A stretch of DNA of 64,000 bases from Latrodectus hesperus (GCA_037975125.1 JAJQOW010000014.1:1054001-1118000); one strand, 5' to 3'. Counted from the stretch's first letter, positions 48,236-63,678 are shown. Notes: a model not told the origin generated them from the sequence alone. Numbers and translations are program-made.

Positions 48236-50325
48236 AGAAACATCTGCTTGTTGGTTGTTCGCCCTCTTAGTTAAACAATTATGTGTAAAGATACTAATAG
48301 TTCAATGAAACATTTTTTATTTGACTCCATACAATATGTATTTATGGATTTTGGCGTCACTATGTTTTCATCACCGTTTAAGGACAAAATGCTGCCTATC
48401 ATATCTGAATATTATGTCTCTCAAAGGATTTATCATGGAGTTAGGGCAACAAAAATAACTATTGATTATCTTTTGCACAACTATATAAGAAAAATGATAT
48501 AAAAAGGTGAATAAATCTATACATTTAATTGAGATAAAAGTTTCTATGATGCATATTGCTTGGTATAAATAACGTTTAAAAATTATGAAAATATGATGAA
48601 GTTTTAAGATAAATAATATATTTCATGTATGTAAAACTATTTTGGTTATAATGTTTCTTTCATTTGCTTAAAAAGATTTTATCACTTAATTTTCCAGTAT
48701 TATTTCTTAGTTTTCTTACTGATTTACTAAATATTATATGATTTATTTATTTATTAACTGAAAAATTAATTTTGAACGATTTTTAAAACTTCACAAACTG
48801 TACTGATATTTAACCAAAGTTAAAACACACAAGCCAATAATCTTTTGCTTTTATTATAAACACAAGAAAATTATGAAAATATAAGCATAATTATTCAGAA
48901 AATATGAATTCTTAAACTCTATTTCATACGTTTAATGTGTGTGTGCTTTAGAGGAAATGAAAAAATTTTTATAAGCAATATCTTTATAAAAAATGACATA
49001 TTATGTTCAAAGAAGAAAATTTTTATAGGAGAAATTTCATAAAATGTACACTAAAAATGACTGAACAAATGCTAAAATTGGTATTGGAAACAACATATGT
49101 AACATTGTGATATTTAATTTTACACTATAAAACTATTTTTTGTTATAGAAGTTTCATGAAGGAATCCTTAGATCAGAAAAAATGGCACTCAAGAATATTT
49201 AAATAATTTTCTTATGTTCTTTTCTCCAAGAAATTCAACTGTGAGTCTTGCAGAATAATAAAAACTATTTTCATGGTAAAGCATAAGTACTGCAACATTC
49301 ACTTCTTGAAGAATTTAATAAATATACCAGTTAGAGTTGTGAAATCGATTCTTTTAGCTTGATAGATTTGACAAACCTATAATTTTGAATACGGTATCAC
49401 TTTTCCTGTTGCTTTTTTTACCACTGTGGGTGTGGGATCTTCTTCAAAGACTAATATCTTATTTTCTTGATATATTTCACTAAACTCTTCAAAAAGATAA
49501 CTTATACTCTTTTTCACAAATCATGATTTTTGAAATAATGCAGTGTCCATCTTTGAGAAATTTAAGATTTCTTTACAGATTTTGACATTATATATGAAAT
49601 TATGGGTACTCAGGGACAAGCAATTTTTTATATGAAATTCTTCATATATAATTTTATGTATGATGGTGAATCTAATGTTAAGTTTCTTTTGTATCACTTG
49701 CCAGGTATAGCAAATAACACCGATTAATAATTTTCAAATAACAGACACATAATCTGAGATTTTTGCTGGTAACAGTTTTACTGAGTAGTGTTCACGGTGA
49801 ATACAGACTTACGAATTAATTAAATCATCGAAACTAATAGCACAATAATAATTTCTCATTAATTTTAATTGTTTTTATATCTTAAAATGTATTCTACAAG
49901 AAAATGCTTATAATTTGCCTATAAAAATTTGTCTGAAAGGATAAAATGATTCATATTTTCATACCCAAATGTTAGTGTTTTTTATTAATTTTATTCGCGA
50001 GTATCTCGAAAATTTCACGTTAATCATCATGTCCAGAAATTTTTATATTCAAAATAAATATCTATTTTGAATAGTTTTTATTAAGATATTCGATTCAAAA
50101 TTATTAATGAATATTGTTAGTCTCTTATAAAATGTTATAAGCAATTGTTATTGCATAAAATGGATGAAGAAAGTCACAAGTGCAAATTTTTTTCATTTTC
50201 GAATTTTGCAGTATGCAAATTTTAAATTTGACTTCGAAGACGATACTTTAGGGCAGCAGATGATCTTTTGCTTTCAACTAAACGTAAGACAAAGTGGAAA
50301 AAATTGTTGATATTCAGTAAGCTTG
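48236..50325. other. AT-rich non-coding stretch
   Basis: No supported gene or element in about 2.1 kb. Confidence 0.5.
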
Positions 50326-50329
50326 TTTT

Positions 50330-51650
50330 TTTTGACGAGGACGATATCTCAACGAGGTAATTCATTCAAATCAGAAGCTTTGAGAGTTGTTGACAGGTTA
50401 GTAGGGGCCAAACACAAGCTGAAGGAGTAGAAGTCAATGGAATTTCACAAAATGTGATTTCAAAGATCAGGATTCTTTTTTTTTTTATTAAGAAAACTAG
50501 AAATGCTGACCAAAAATCAAAGCAAGAACTTAGACGTGCTACAACTCCCAATGATGACCGTTATTTAATGCCAATAGCTCTGAGACACGAAAAATAAATA
50601 TACCATTCTTCTTCAATAGCACTTTCACTTGACTACTGATATCACAATTTCGACACAAACTCTCCGAAACCACATTGACGTTCTAGATCGTCTACCATTT
50701 GTGTATGTCACGTTGACAGCAAAGTACCGTCTTAGAGTGGCCAACAGAGTATGTAAACTGGAAGAGAAATGAATGGCGCAATATTCTTTTCTCTAAGGAG
50801 TCCCGTTTTTCACTTAATCCTGATAATAGGCGTATTTTCATCTGGATGGAGTTTTGCACTAGAAACAATCTGCTTTTTTTATCCAGGGACAGATATTGTG
50901 GTTGGGGAGTGATGGTCTGTGCTTCATTGTTGGGCGCACTAATATCCATGTCATTCAAAATAGAATCCTATCTTTTCACCGATATTTTGGTGAAATCCTC
51001 AGACCTATTACGATCTTTATGTCATTCGAAATGGAATCCTATCTTTTCACCGATATATTGATGAAATCCTCAGACCTATTACGATCTTCATATCATTCAA
51101 AATAGAATCCTATCTTTTCACCGATATATTGGTGAAATCCTCAGACCTATTACGATCTCCATGTCATTTGAAATGGAATCCTATCTTTTCACCGATATAT
51201 TGATTTAATCCTCAGACCTATTACGATCTTCATGTCATTCGAAATAGAATCCTATCTTTTCACCGATATATTGAAGAAATCCTCAGATCTATTATGCTGT
51301 AGCAAGTGTAGATGATTACATTCTAATAGATGGCAGTTTTCGTCCATACCATGCTAACTCGGTAAATGATTTCTATTTGGAGGAAGAAATCATATGATGC
51401 AAAAATGACCAGTATATTCTTCGGACAGGTATCCAATAGCGCATGTTTTGGGCATTCTAAACAGATGAGTTGTTGGATACCAACCACTTCTACAAACTTT
51501 TTAAGAGCTCAAAAGGGCTCTTCTGAGTGTCAAGAACACATCAGCTCCTCATTAATAGCCTCATTGCCTCAGCAATGAGTTTTAAAAGCGTGCTACATTG
51601 GTGTCCATGAGGAGAAAACATGCTCCCCCCAATAATGGTTTTCTTTTAAG
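50330..51650 (+). pseudogene. Tc1-type transposase relic containing a minisatellite
   Basis: Readable blocks in several frames: ALRVVDRLVG near 50377, RATTPNDDRYLMPIALRHE at about 50540-50595, RNILFSKESRFSLNPDNRR near 50777 (first catalytic Asp replaced by Lys), DRYCGWGVMV near 50889, then a segment equivalent to HVIQNRILSFHRYFGEILRP that has been amplified to five copies. After that come YILIDGSFRPYHAN (second Asp) near 51321 and LINSLIASLPQQ-like sequence near 51550. The family normally encodes about 330-350 residues; this copy cannot be functional. Confidence 0.82.
50947..51301 (+). repeat. 71-bp minisatellite, five copies, inside a transposase
   Basis: Copies start at 50947, 51018, 51089, 51160 and 51231, each exactly 71 bp and differing by a few substitutions. 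Each contains GAATCCTATCTTTTCACCGA and CCTCAGACCTATTACGATCT (last copy mutated). Because 71 is not a multiple of three, each copy shifts the reading frame. The unit corresponds to one roughly 24-codon block of the transposase, so it was duplicated after insertion. Confidence 0.95.
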
Positions 51651-51791
51651 TAAAACTTTTTTAATTGCGTTTTTTATATTCACTAAATGTATATTTTTCC
51701 TTTTGTACCTAAATGCTCGAAAAAATGCATTTTCATTTGCCAAACAAATGTTATTTTTATCTTATATAGCCTACAATCACTGTCAATAATA

Positions 51792-52873
51792 CACTCCTGG
51801 ACAATTGCTAAGGACGGATAACACTATCATCCATAGCAACCACAAAATGAAAGGAAGCAAATTGTGGAAAATTAGAATAAGTGCGGGATATAGTAAGAAG
51901 AAATATACGTATGCAAATTTTTTTCCACGTCTGTTCATCACGTGAAAGCGTTCATAAGAGCTTTAAAGGTTTTGACGCATGTGGACAGTTGTTGTTTCAA
52001 GTCAAAGTTTTAAAGGAAAGATTTAATAGTTGAAATTGAAATTTGTGGCATGTCTTCCCAACATCACTTAGATGATTTTATGCGTGTCCGAATTAATAAA
52101 AGATCGAAGAAGGGCGAAAAATAACAGATGTTGCCAGGGAGTTCGGTATCACTCACAGCATTGTTTCACGGCTGTGGAAGTCATTTAAAACTACTGGAAT
52201 GTGTAGTAGGCGGCACGGGGGAGGTCGTGTTAGAAGTACGACGCCTGCAGAAGACAGATATATCGTCCTATCAGCAAAAAGGACCAGGCGACACCACAGC
52301 TCAGCAGGTGGCAAATCAGTTTCTTGCTGCCTCAGGAAAGCAGATCTCCCGAAAAATTGTTGCCAGACGTTTGAGGGGAGGAGGACTAGAAGGATATTAC
52401 GCCAGCACACCTGTTGTGTGTGTCCCATTGACCAGACAGCACCGTACTGCCCGTTTGCAATGGTGTCGTGAGCATCGCAATTGGACTGAACTGGACTGGT
52501 CACGCATACTATTCTGAGATGAGAGTAGGTTTAATCTGTCATCGGATTGTAGACGCCAACTGATCTAGCGCGAGAGTGGTACTGTTTACCGTCCAGAAAA
52601 TATCCAGGAAAGGGACCGATATCCGACATGCAGTGTTATGGTGTGGGTGGCATCATGATCAATGGCCACACGCCCCTACATGTGCGTTGCGAATGGGACT
52701 ATGACGGGCCAACGATACATTAATGAAGTTCTACTTCCTCATGTTCGTCTTTTCCGTGGTGCTGTCGGTGATAAATTTGTTTTTATGGACGACAACGCAA
52801 CATATGATAGAACACTCGCTGTTCTGGATTATCAAGACTTCGAGGGTATTCAACGCCTCGTATAGCCATCACG

Positions 52874-52876
<3 letters not shown>
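51792..52876 (+). mobile_element. Tc1-type element, 3' truncated
   Basis: The left terminus CACTCCTGGACAATTGC at 51792 follows TA (51790-51791). The transposase runs from ATG 52051 to about 52870. The right part, including the third catalytic block and right terminus, is missing; the sequence passes directly into an (AT)26 tract at 52877. Confidence 0.85.
52051..52876 (+). pseudogene. Tc1-type transposase, frameshifted and truncated
   Basis: It opens MSSQHHLDDFMRVRI, then, with frame changes, VAREFGITHSIVSRLWKS-like sequence (52134-52190), RSTTPAEDRYIVLSAKRTR, TAQQVANQFLAASGKQISRK and LQWCREHRNWTELDWSRILF (to 52514). The next codon is TGA where Thr would precede the first catalytic Asp (DESRFN follows). 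Later VANGTMTGQRYINEVLLPHV and FVFMDDNAT (second Asp) are intact at 52690-52805. A TAG at about 52863 replaces the expected Trp of the WPARSPDL block, where the element breaks off. Confidence 0.87.

Positions 52877-52928
<52 letters not shown>
52877..52928. repeat. (AT)26 tract at transposon junction
   Basis: A pure AT alternation separating the truncated Tc1-type element on the left from a terminus-like GTACAGGCTGATCC of another element on the right. Confidence 0.95.
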
Positions 52929-52933
<5 letters not shown>

Positions 52934-53395
52934 GGCTGATCCTAAATTGTTTTTACAACTTAAGAGTGGTGATAGTACCCATCCAGACAAGCAATAATTA
53001 CATAGGAACATAGAGTCACATTTCACTCTCAGAGGCAGAAAAGAGGAATTCCCACCTGACAGTGCTTTAACAATTACAACAGTGTTGGGTCAGCGAATGA
53101 ATAATACCGAAAGTTTCACAATCATATTTATTGTTTAGTGAAAACCTCACAGCAAATGCTGAAAATGTCGGATATGTGTGTCGTTGCACAGTTGACACCG
53201 GGAAGGAACGACTGACGTACCCTCTCGAAGATTCCACTTTCGTCCCCGCCAACAATTCTAGCCACGAAATCTTCAGTTGAGTTCACAGGTGTCTCGTACA
53301 ATAAAGATTTCATGTGCCCACCAGGAAAAAATCCAGTGGGTTGAGGTTCGGTGAGCGAGGAGGCCAAGCCACATTTATCTTGCTCATAATTCTTT
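52929..53395 (-). pseudogene. DDE transposase 3' fragment (mariner-superfamily type)
   Basis: On the minus strand WPPRSPNLNPLDFF (about 53370-53330) is the block holding the last catalytic Asp of DD-x-D transposases. It is followed, after a one-base shift, by GHMKSLLYETPVNSTEDFVA and GIFERVRQSF. That order (SP-x-L-x-PLDFFLWG-x-MKS-x-VYE) is typical of mariner-related and other DDE_3-type transposases common in arthropods. Only the C-terminal quarter and the 3' non-coding end are present; the end (TACAGGCTGATCC at 52930-52942, read on plus) looks like a terminal inverted repeat abutting the TA tract. The N-terminal part is missing to the right. Confidence 0.72.
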
Positions 53396-57235
<3,840 letters not shown>

Positions 57236-57239
57236 CTGA

Positions 57240-59480
57240 TATGATGGAGGAAGAAAATCTCAGTCAACCTGTCAAAAACTCAATCAACTTGTCAAAAAGC
57301 AGTCAACTTAGTCACTAAAACAATTATTGCAGATGCAGATGCCCCAGTATTCGTAAATATGACCCAAGTTTCCTGAAAAATAAGAAACCAATGTGGAAGG
57401 AACATTACCACGATGTTTATCGTAAGAAAAGAAAAGCCTGGAATGCTGCTTTCCGGGGTTCACTTACTTTGGTTAATCAAATATCTTTTTAAAGACCTAT
57501 AAGTATTATACGTTGGGCAAAATGTAAACGAGAACATTGGATTAAATTTGTTTTCTGTATAAATTCAACTGTTTCAGCTTAAGGTATATGAGATAGCGTT
57601 AGAACAGTATATGATACACATCCTGAAAAACTAACCTCATGTTTAGAGAAAAATGGTCAAGAAGTTCATAATATTTCGTAAATGGTAAATGTTCTTTCTG
57701 AACTTTTACCCCTGTTTGCTCAGCAAATAACTATACTGAACCTTTTCTTACACGTAAGAATACAAGTGAACGCAAAAATTTAAGATTTTATACGACAAAA
57801 CATCTATTTTACAACACTGATCTAACAATTCTTGAATTACATAACGCATTATCAATTGTGAAATATACCTATCCTAGTCCTGATAGAATAATCTACTCTG
57901 TGCCTTAATACCTCAGTGAAAATTCTCTTTAAAATATTCTCTACACGTTTAATCGAATTTGGAAATAACATACCTTCTAAGATAATTGGAAACATGCCTT
58001 TATAACCCAAATACAAAACTAGATAAAGAAGCACAAAGTTACAGACTAGTTGGCTTGACTAGCTGCCTATGCAACTTGTTTGAAAGAATTGTTAATGTAC
58101 GATTGGTATATATCCATTAAAAGAATGACTATAGCTCCCTTTTTCAAAGTGGTTTTAGAAAGACCTGATCTACAATTGATAATTTAATATCACTAGAAAA
58201 AAAAACTGATATTCGCGTTGCGTTTCTAAAGAGAAATAATTTAGTGTCAATTTTCTTTGAAATCTATAAAGCATATGATTGCACCTAAATATATGGCTTG
58301 TTAAAAAAACTATATGACCTTGGTTTCATAGGAAATTTACCAATTTTTATACAACTATTTTTAAAGCAAAGGCTTTTAATGTACGGTTGAGAAACACTTA
58401 TTCCAATATTTATTGTCGGGAAAAAAGCTCCATAGGGATCTCTTTTAAGCATAATGCTTTTTGGCTTAGGTATCAATCCCATTTCTGCAGTAATCCCACA
58501 AATATTTTTGTTAATGAATTACAAATTTAATCTTATGCTAGAAATATTAGTCTCGTTGAAAGACAACCCCAGATAGCTATTAACAATATTGTGGTCAAAC
58601 ACAAGTGGGTAAACCATTACTGAAGATTAAACAATAGATATACACTTCTGCAAACGACTGCATCATGACTTAGAATTGGCTCTGAATGCTACTCCAATTT
58701 CTTATTAACATTAATTTTTCTTTATAATATTCCATAAGCGTTTGACTTTCATTCCACACATTGTCTGCTTGCGGAAAATGTGTCTTCTATCTTTAAATAT
58801 TTTAAGAACTTTTTCCAATACATCTTGGAGAGCTGACCGCTCGTCTTTGCTTCGTGTTTATGTGATCTATGATAGATTATGGAAGCATAATATATGGCTC
58901 TGCTCGACACTTTTATCTGAAATGCCTAAATTAAATTCCTTATCAGGCTTTAAGGTTGTATTTAGGAGCCTTTCGGATATCCCCTATTACTAGTCTACAT
59001 GGGGAGGTTTTTGAACCATCACTATTATATGTAGAAGAAAGGAATTTTCTTCGTCTTATTACTTTCGGATTTTATCCAATAACAAACATTCGTTATATGA
59101 AAAATTATTAAATAGCGATGATAATCGCTTATTCCTCATTTCGGAATAAGAATGCAAAACAAGTGTCCAAGTGCTTTTTGGTGATGTAAAGGCTTGCACA
59201 AATACACTTTTTGATCCTATTCCGTGGATAGAAGACATTATACCTCACATTAACCTTTTTGAGAATTTTAATAAGTCAGATTTCAATACGCCGATTTTAA
59301 AATCTATTTTTAATGAACATTGGCAATTTTGCCAACTATATAAATCAGTTTTTACAGATTGTTCGAAATCTCTAAATTATGTGGAATGTGTATTTCTTAT
59401 TAAAGACCATAAACTGAACTATGAACTCCATTCTTTCACCTCTGTATTCTATTCTAAAGTCACAGCTCACTCATAGACAT
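57240..59480 (+). pseudogene. Second LINE (Jockey-type) ORF2 relic, heavily decayed
   Basis: Readable in many frames: KKPMWKEHYHDVYRKKRKAW near 57385 (the linker after the endonuclease), GQEVHNIS near 57657, SYRLVGLTSCLCNLFERIVN at about 58040-58096 (RT), FRKT-stop-STIDNLISLEKK near 58155, LVSIFFEIYKAYD (motif A region, catalytic Asp replaced by Glu) near 58240, RNISLVERQPQIAIN near 58535, TFIPHI..LRKMCLLSLNIL near 58745, and FTDCSKSLNYVECVFLIKDH near 59350, the start of RNase H. The YxDD motif C is not found; around 58500-58530 only FVNELQI and a stop remain. The family differs from the LINE at 1256. It is older, judging by the density of stops. It ends in RNase H, with a SINE 56 bp further on. 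Confidence 0.85.
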
Positions 59481-59536
59481 TCATATTAATGAAATATAGA
59501 ATTTCCATTTCATACACTGATTCTAAGAATATTTAC

Positions 59537-59893
59537 GGGCCGTGGTAGTCCAGTGGTTAGGGCAACCCGTTCCATCCGGAAGGGTGGGGTTCGATTCCCA
59601 ATGCCGCCAAAAACCCACGGAGTACGTGCGATATACGTGATTGATAAATTTGTGGAATCGAAAGTCCTGTTTTAAGTCACTGAGTAATTACCATGGGTGT
59701 AATGATCGTTGTCAATACATGCGTACCGCTGCTCGTCCATTGCCATCTACAGCGCCATACACGTAAAGCAAGTCTGCCAATTCTGCATTGCTGTACAGGT
59801 TCATCCTTTCTCTGCCACGTACGAGCCTCTAAGATCCGACTGTGCACGCTTGTTTCTGCCAGCACTTATCGCCCACTAGAGTATTACGATCGC
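59537..59893 (+). mobile_element. tRNA-derived SINE
   Basis: The head GGGCCGTGGTAGTCCAGTGG contains the A box and GGGTTCGATTCCC (59587-59599) is a clean B box. A roughly 280-base body follows, ending at ATTACGATCGCGTTA just before a TA microsatellite. The body (CCATGGGTGTAATGATCGTT, ACAGCGCCATACACG) is not shared with the other SINEs here, so this is a separate family. Not a tRNA gene: the acceptor stem does not pair and a body follows. Confidence 0.75.
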
Positions 59894-59894
59894 G

Positions 59895-59968
<74 letters not shown>

Positions 59969-59973
59969 ACGCG
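59891..59973. repeat. (TA)n tract with CGCGTTATATA inverted ends
   Basis: A TA alternation of about 67 bp (59896-59962). CGCGTTATATA (59891-59901) on the left and TATATAACGCG (59963-59973) on the right are exact reverse complements, so the whole block is self-complementary. Confidence 0.9.
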
Positions 59974-60186
59974 AGCTATTTAGTTAGTTAGCTATTTAAA
60001 ATTAAGTTATATATTTTGTGCAATTTTAAATTATTGATTAAAATAACTTTAATAAAGAAAGAAATATATTACTTACTTCTCAGACAATATGGATAAAGAT
60101 TTGTTTTAAAAGAAATACTTGCAAAAATGGTGAATACTATCTTATGGCTGGATATACGAGTAAAGTTGTTGCATCAACATGCTTCC

Positions 60187-60452
60187 CGTTACCCAGCTTT
60201 GAGTTGGGCCCTACCATTTAGATAGGAATAGCCGGGTGCAGTCTTCGTGATTTTGAAGCAAAAACCAATCAGAAGATACCCATTAATTGGCCTTCCACCC
60301 CCAAAGGTATCATTTTGTATGGAGGACATTGCGATGACGTCCAGTTTTGACATGCTCCAGCCGTCATTAGCGAACGAGACGGATCTGGGATTCGAACTCA
60401 CTACCTTCCATTAATAAAAACGATGCCCTAACCAACCAGGCCACCGGGGCCC
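60187..60452 (-). mobile_element. tRNA-derived SINE, minus strand
   Basis: Read on the minus strand from 60452: GGGCCCCGGTGGCCTGGTTGG (A box region) and GAGTTCGAATCCC (B box, near 60385-60397), then a body that contains GCTGGAGCATGTCAAAACTG and ends GCTGGGTAACG. The head resembles tRNA-derived SINEs in arachnids. A minus-strand open frame across it is incidental. Confidence 0.72.
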
Positions 60453-60761
60453 TTTAAATGTAATTTTTCTGAAAAAAGTTTAAGCTTGATGAGTTTTCCA
60501 TAAAAGATCTGAAAACTTTGAGAAATGACTTAAAGAGTCTGAATTTCCAATCATTCAAGACTTTAATTAAAAATCTTTACTTTAAATGGCTGATACTTAA
60601 AAGAATTTTTTTTACTCGATATAGACTCTTGAGCATAGGTACAAGGAAGTAATAGATAACAATGCCAATCTGTGTTCCCAAAAATATTAATTTTCATTTT
60701 CCAAATCATTTATCGTCTTACATAGTTATATTATTGATTCCTTTGCCACCCAACTTGTCTA

Positions 60762-60954
60762 ATACTTTAGTGAAAGTTACTGAAATTGAGAAATTGTGAG
60801 AGAAAATTAACATTACTTCTAATCTATCAGGTGATTACATTTTCACATGAAATTAAAATGATTTTTCTTAAAATAGATTTGTTTTAATATAGTTCAGCAT
60901 TAATTTGTCTTTTTGATTTATAAGTAATAATGTTTGCAGATAAATAAATCGCCG
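60762..60954 (-). repeat. Dispersed repeat, inverted partner of 45048-45238
   Basis: The reverse complement matches 45048-45238 almost throughout, with only scattered substitutions and one-base gaps. The right edge coincides with the start of the SINE at 60951. Non-coding, unknown family. Confidence 0.85.
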
Positions 60955-61227
60955 CCCACCCTGTCTTGTAGTCAGCGTGCCTGATTGTGGACAGGGAGGT
61001 CCTGGGTTCGAATCCCGGTTCGGGTATAGATGTACTTTCTGTCTCTATCAATCTTGTCTTTGTCCTTTCCTCGTATGAATGGGTTGTGAATGTTTGCTTA
61101 CCCTATAAATGGGTTCTTGTGGCATGTATGTACTGAGGAAGTCGGACTCCATACCAAAATATGGTTCAGTTGGAAAAGTGGAGCAGCGCACCCTATAATG
61201 CCAGTCTAGCTGGCACAAGACAACAAT
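60951..61227 (+). mobile_element. tRNA-derived SINE, family with copy at 12090
   Basis: The head GCCGCCCACCCTGTCTTGTA is mutated in the A box, but the B box GGGTTCGAATCCC (61005-61017) is perfect. The body matches 12090-12344 block for block (TGTACTGAGGAAG, GGTTCAGTTGGAAAAG, GCAGCGCACCC), ending GGCACAAGACAACAAT. It is inserted exactly at the edge of the dispersed repeat 60762-60954. Confidence 0.8.
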
Positions 61228-61915
61228 ATTGATTCCTGTATATAGCAGAATGCTTCATTTCAACAAATATTAAAGTTTATTTTTTATAAGACGACTCCTT
61301 ACCGCATTTTAAGTAACAAGATTTTGATATTTAAGACATGATAAATTATATATAACCAAAATATATTTATTTTAGTCGAAGTTTTAAAATATATATTGTC
61401 TATAAAACTTTTGAAAATTTTAACTTTACGCGAATTATAGATTTCATAATGTTTTTAAAATGAAATTTGTTGCTGTTTTAATTTTTTGTAAATCTCTTTT
61501 ATTGATTCTCCAAATTTTGATACTTTTTATTTATGCTTGAAAATTTTCTTCCACGTGAACTGGAAATGTCTCAGCATTTTTCCCCCGGCATTTCATTTAA
61601 GATATTTGCTTATCATTATAAATTCAAAGTAATATTATGCAGGAGTCTATTGATTACATTTTTGCAAATCATAATAATTCATTGTAAAACTTTCGATGCC
61701 AACAGAATAAAAGCGGAATTTAGCCTACTCAGCATTAAATTGGAATTCTTTTAAGTTTGAGAACAATTTTATTGACTGCATGCAGTGTGAAACTACGTAT
61801 TTTAAAATCATATGTTTTTGTTAGCCAAAAACTTTAAGTAAAATGTAGAGCAGTATTCATTATAATACAATCGTATTCATTTTTTGAAATCTCTGATGTT
61901 GAATTTCCTATAGTT
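61228..61915. other. Non-coding stretch
   Basis: AT-rich. The 73-codon frame at 61533-61754 has no recognisable motif. Confidence 0.5.
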
Positions 61916-61916
61916 T

Positions 61917-61932
61917 ATATATATATACATAC

Positions 61933-62006
<74 letters not shown>
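61917..62006. repeat. Compound (TA)n(TACA)n(TA)n microsatellite
   Basis: A short TA run, about five TACA units (61926-61947), then a TA alternation to 62006. Confidence 0.95.
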
Positions 62007-62009
<3 letters not shown>

Positions 62010-62650
62010 AAATATAACAAAAAACTTCTGGGAATGTTAATGATGATTCCATGATATATATATTTGGCTATAGAGTTAGTTATTTTTTATTCCTTAAAAA
62101 TATTTTTAAATAAGTGTACCATTGCATTATTTTTAACAATCGTCATATAATGTAATTATTTCTTAATTATATACACAATGAAACTGACAAAAGTTAAAAA
62201 TCATGTGAGAGATTGTCACTTCCTCTCAATCTACACAGACTATATGTTCATAGTCATTCCTGTAATTTTTTATACTAAACTTTAAAAACATATAAAAGTC
62301 TTTTTTAACTCTTCATAATAATAAAATCATTTGTGGAGAACTAACTACTCTTCTCCCTATGATTATCAATAAATATTAGTTTATTTTAACGGGAATGGAT
62401 TTGTTATCGAAAAAGTAAGTTATCTTTTACTAACGTTAAAAATTTTTACTAAATTTAATAAATTCTTGAAGAAAAAACTCATAATTTTGTAGTATCTAAC
62501 AAAAAGGATAGCAAAATTTCAAATCTTCTCTAAAAGTTTTAAAAATACAAACTAACTTTGAATCAATCTATCATTGATGCACGTATGAAAATTATTTTTA
62601 TTAGAAAAAATGATGAGCATTTGTATACTAAAGGGGTTTTGGTTGTAAAA
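62007..62650. other. Non-coding stretch
   Basis: AT-rich, no feature recognised. Confidence 0.5.
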
Positions 62651-62654
62651 AAGA

Positions 62655-62860
62655 AATGGTTTCTAGTTATTCGTTAGCACCAATAGAGATCCCTAAACAT
62701 AGCCACTCTTCGTTATTTTGAAATCTGGTGAAATGACGAGGTCAACACTCGCACGGGCCTCTTATCTCCATAGTACACCACACTAGTAGAGAAACATAGG
62801 TCCAAACAGAACTTTTAACGTGCCTCGCTATTATCTGATATCAAATCTACTGAAATTTGC
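62655..62860 (-). mobile_element. SINE tail fragment, minus strand
   Basis: On the minus strand the sequence reads GTTGACCTCGTCATTTCACC followed by AGATTTCAAAATAACGAAG, and GGCTATGTTTAGGGATCTC. This matches, from memory, the GTCGTCCTCGTCATCTGACC/TTCAAAATTACGAGG tail of a very common spider SINE. The tRNA head is not visible. Family recognition is from memory and needs a database check. Confidence 0.5.
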
Positions 62861-63675
62861 ACAAGCGAGTGAAAAAGTTTATTTAACACAAGGAAATAGT
62901 TTCTTTTTTCAAAATATAACATAAGAAATCACTTATGAAATATTTCTTTTACATTTCATGCTTAAAGGCGGAAACATAAACACCAAATACTGTATACAAT
63001 ACTATAATGACATTCTTATTTTATATGTGAAAATAAGGTTCTTATTTCATCTAACAATTATTTTCTCAGAGTTACATGATTCTACAAAAGATATCATATC
63101 CGAAAAGTACAATTTAAATAAAGTGAGTGCTTTCTGACACACCACTAATCTTCTTTTACACAAGAAAAAAGCAATATGTCGCTCTTATATTAAGAAAAGA
63201 TGAATTTAAGTAGCGGTCTCATAACTTTCTAATTTTGAGAGAAATAAAATTTGGATTAGTTTCATAAACAAGTGTGACTTTTTGTTTTACAAAATTTAGT
63301 ACTACTGATAAAAAAAATTCATTCCTTTGTGTCACCAATAATGCAGAGTAATAAACTTGTTTCTTAGAATGAAATTAATAAAGAAATCTCTGTCACAATA
63401 CAAAAAATCTAAATAAAAAATATGAGAGATTAAATTGGAGTTACGTTTGCAGAAATTTAATTTAAAAATGACTTCAACAATTTTATCACACACACACAGG
63501 AAGTAATATTCTTAAATACTGAAAATAAATTTGAATGAATTTAAACTTTCAAATGTTTTTCATAGAGAAATTACCAATAATGAAAATACTTTAAATATTA
63601 TTTAGTTTACTTCTTGATTTTCAAATAGAAATGTATTCATTTTGCATTCATTTGCAAATGCATTCATTTCACATC
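62861..63675. other. Non-coding stretch
   Basis: AT-rich. A (CA)5 run sits at 63489-63499 and three GCATTCATTT copies at about 63640-63670 immediately precede the transposase relic. Confidence 0.5.
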
Positions 63676-63678
63676 ATG

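Noticed and set aside
50947..51301. The 71-bp repeats as a protein-repeat domain or CRISPR-like array
   Set aside because: The unit is not a multiple of three and has no unique spacers; it is a minisatellite derived from a transposase.
53128..53367. Independent 79-codon gene on minus strand
   Set aside because: It contains the conserved C-terminal block of a DDE transposase with a one-base shift; a transposon fragment, not a host gene.
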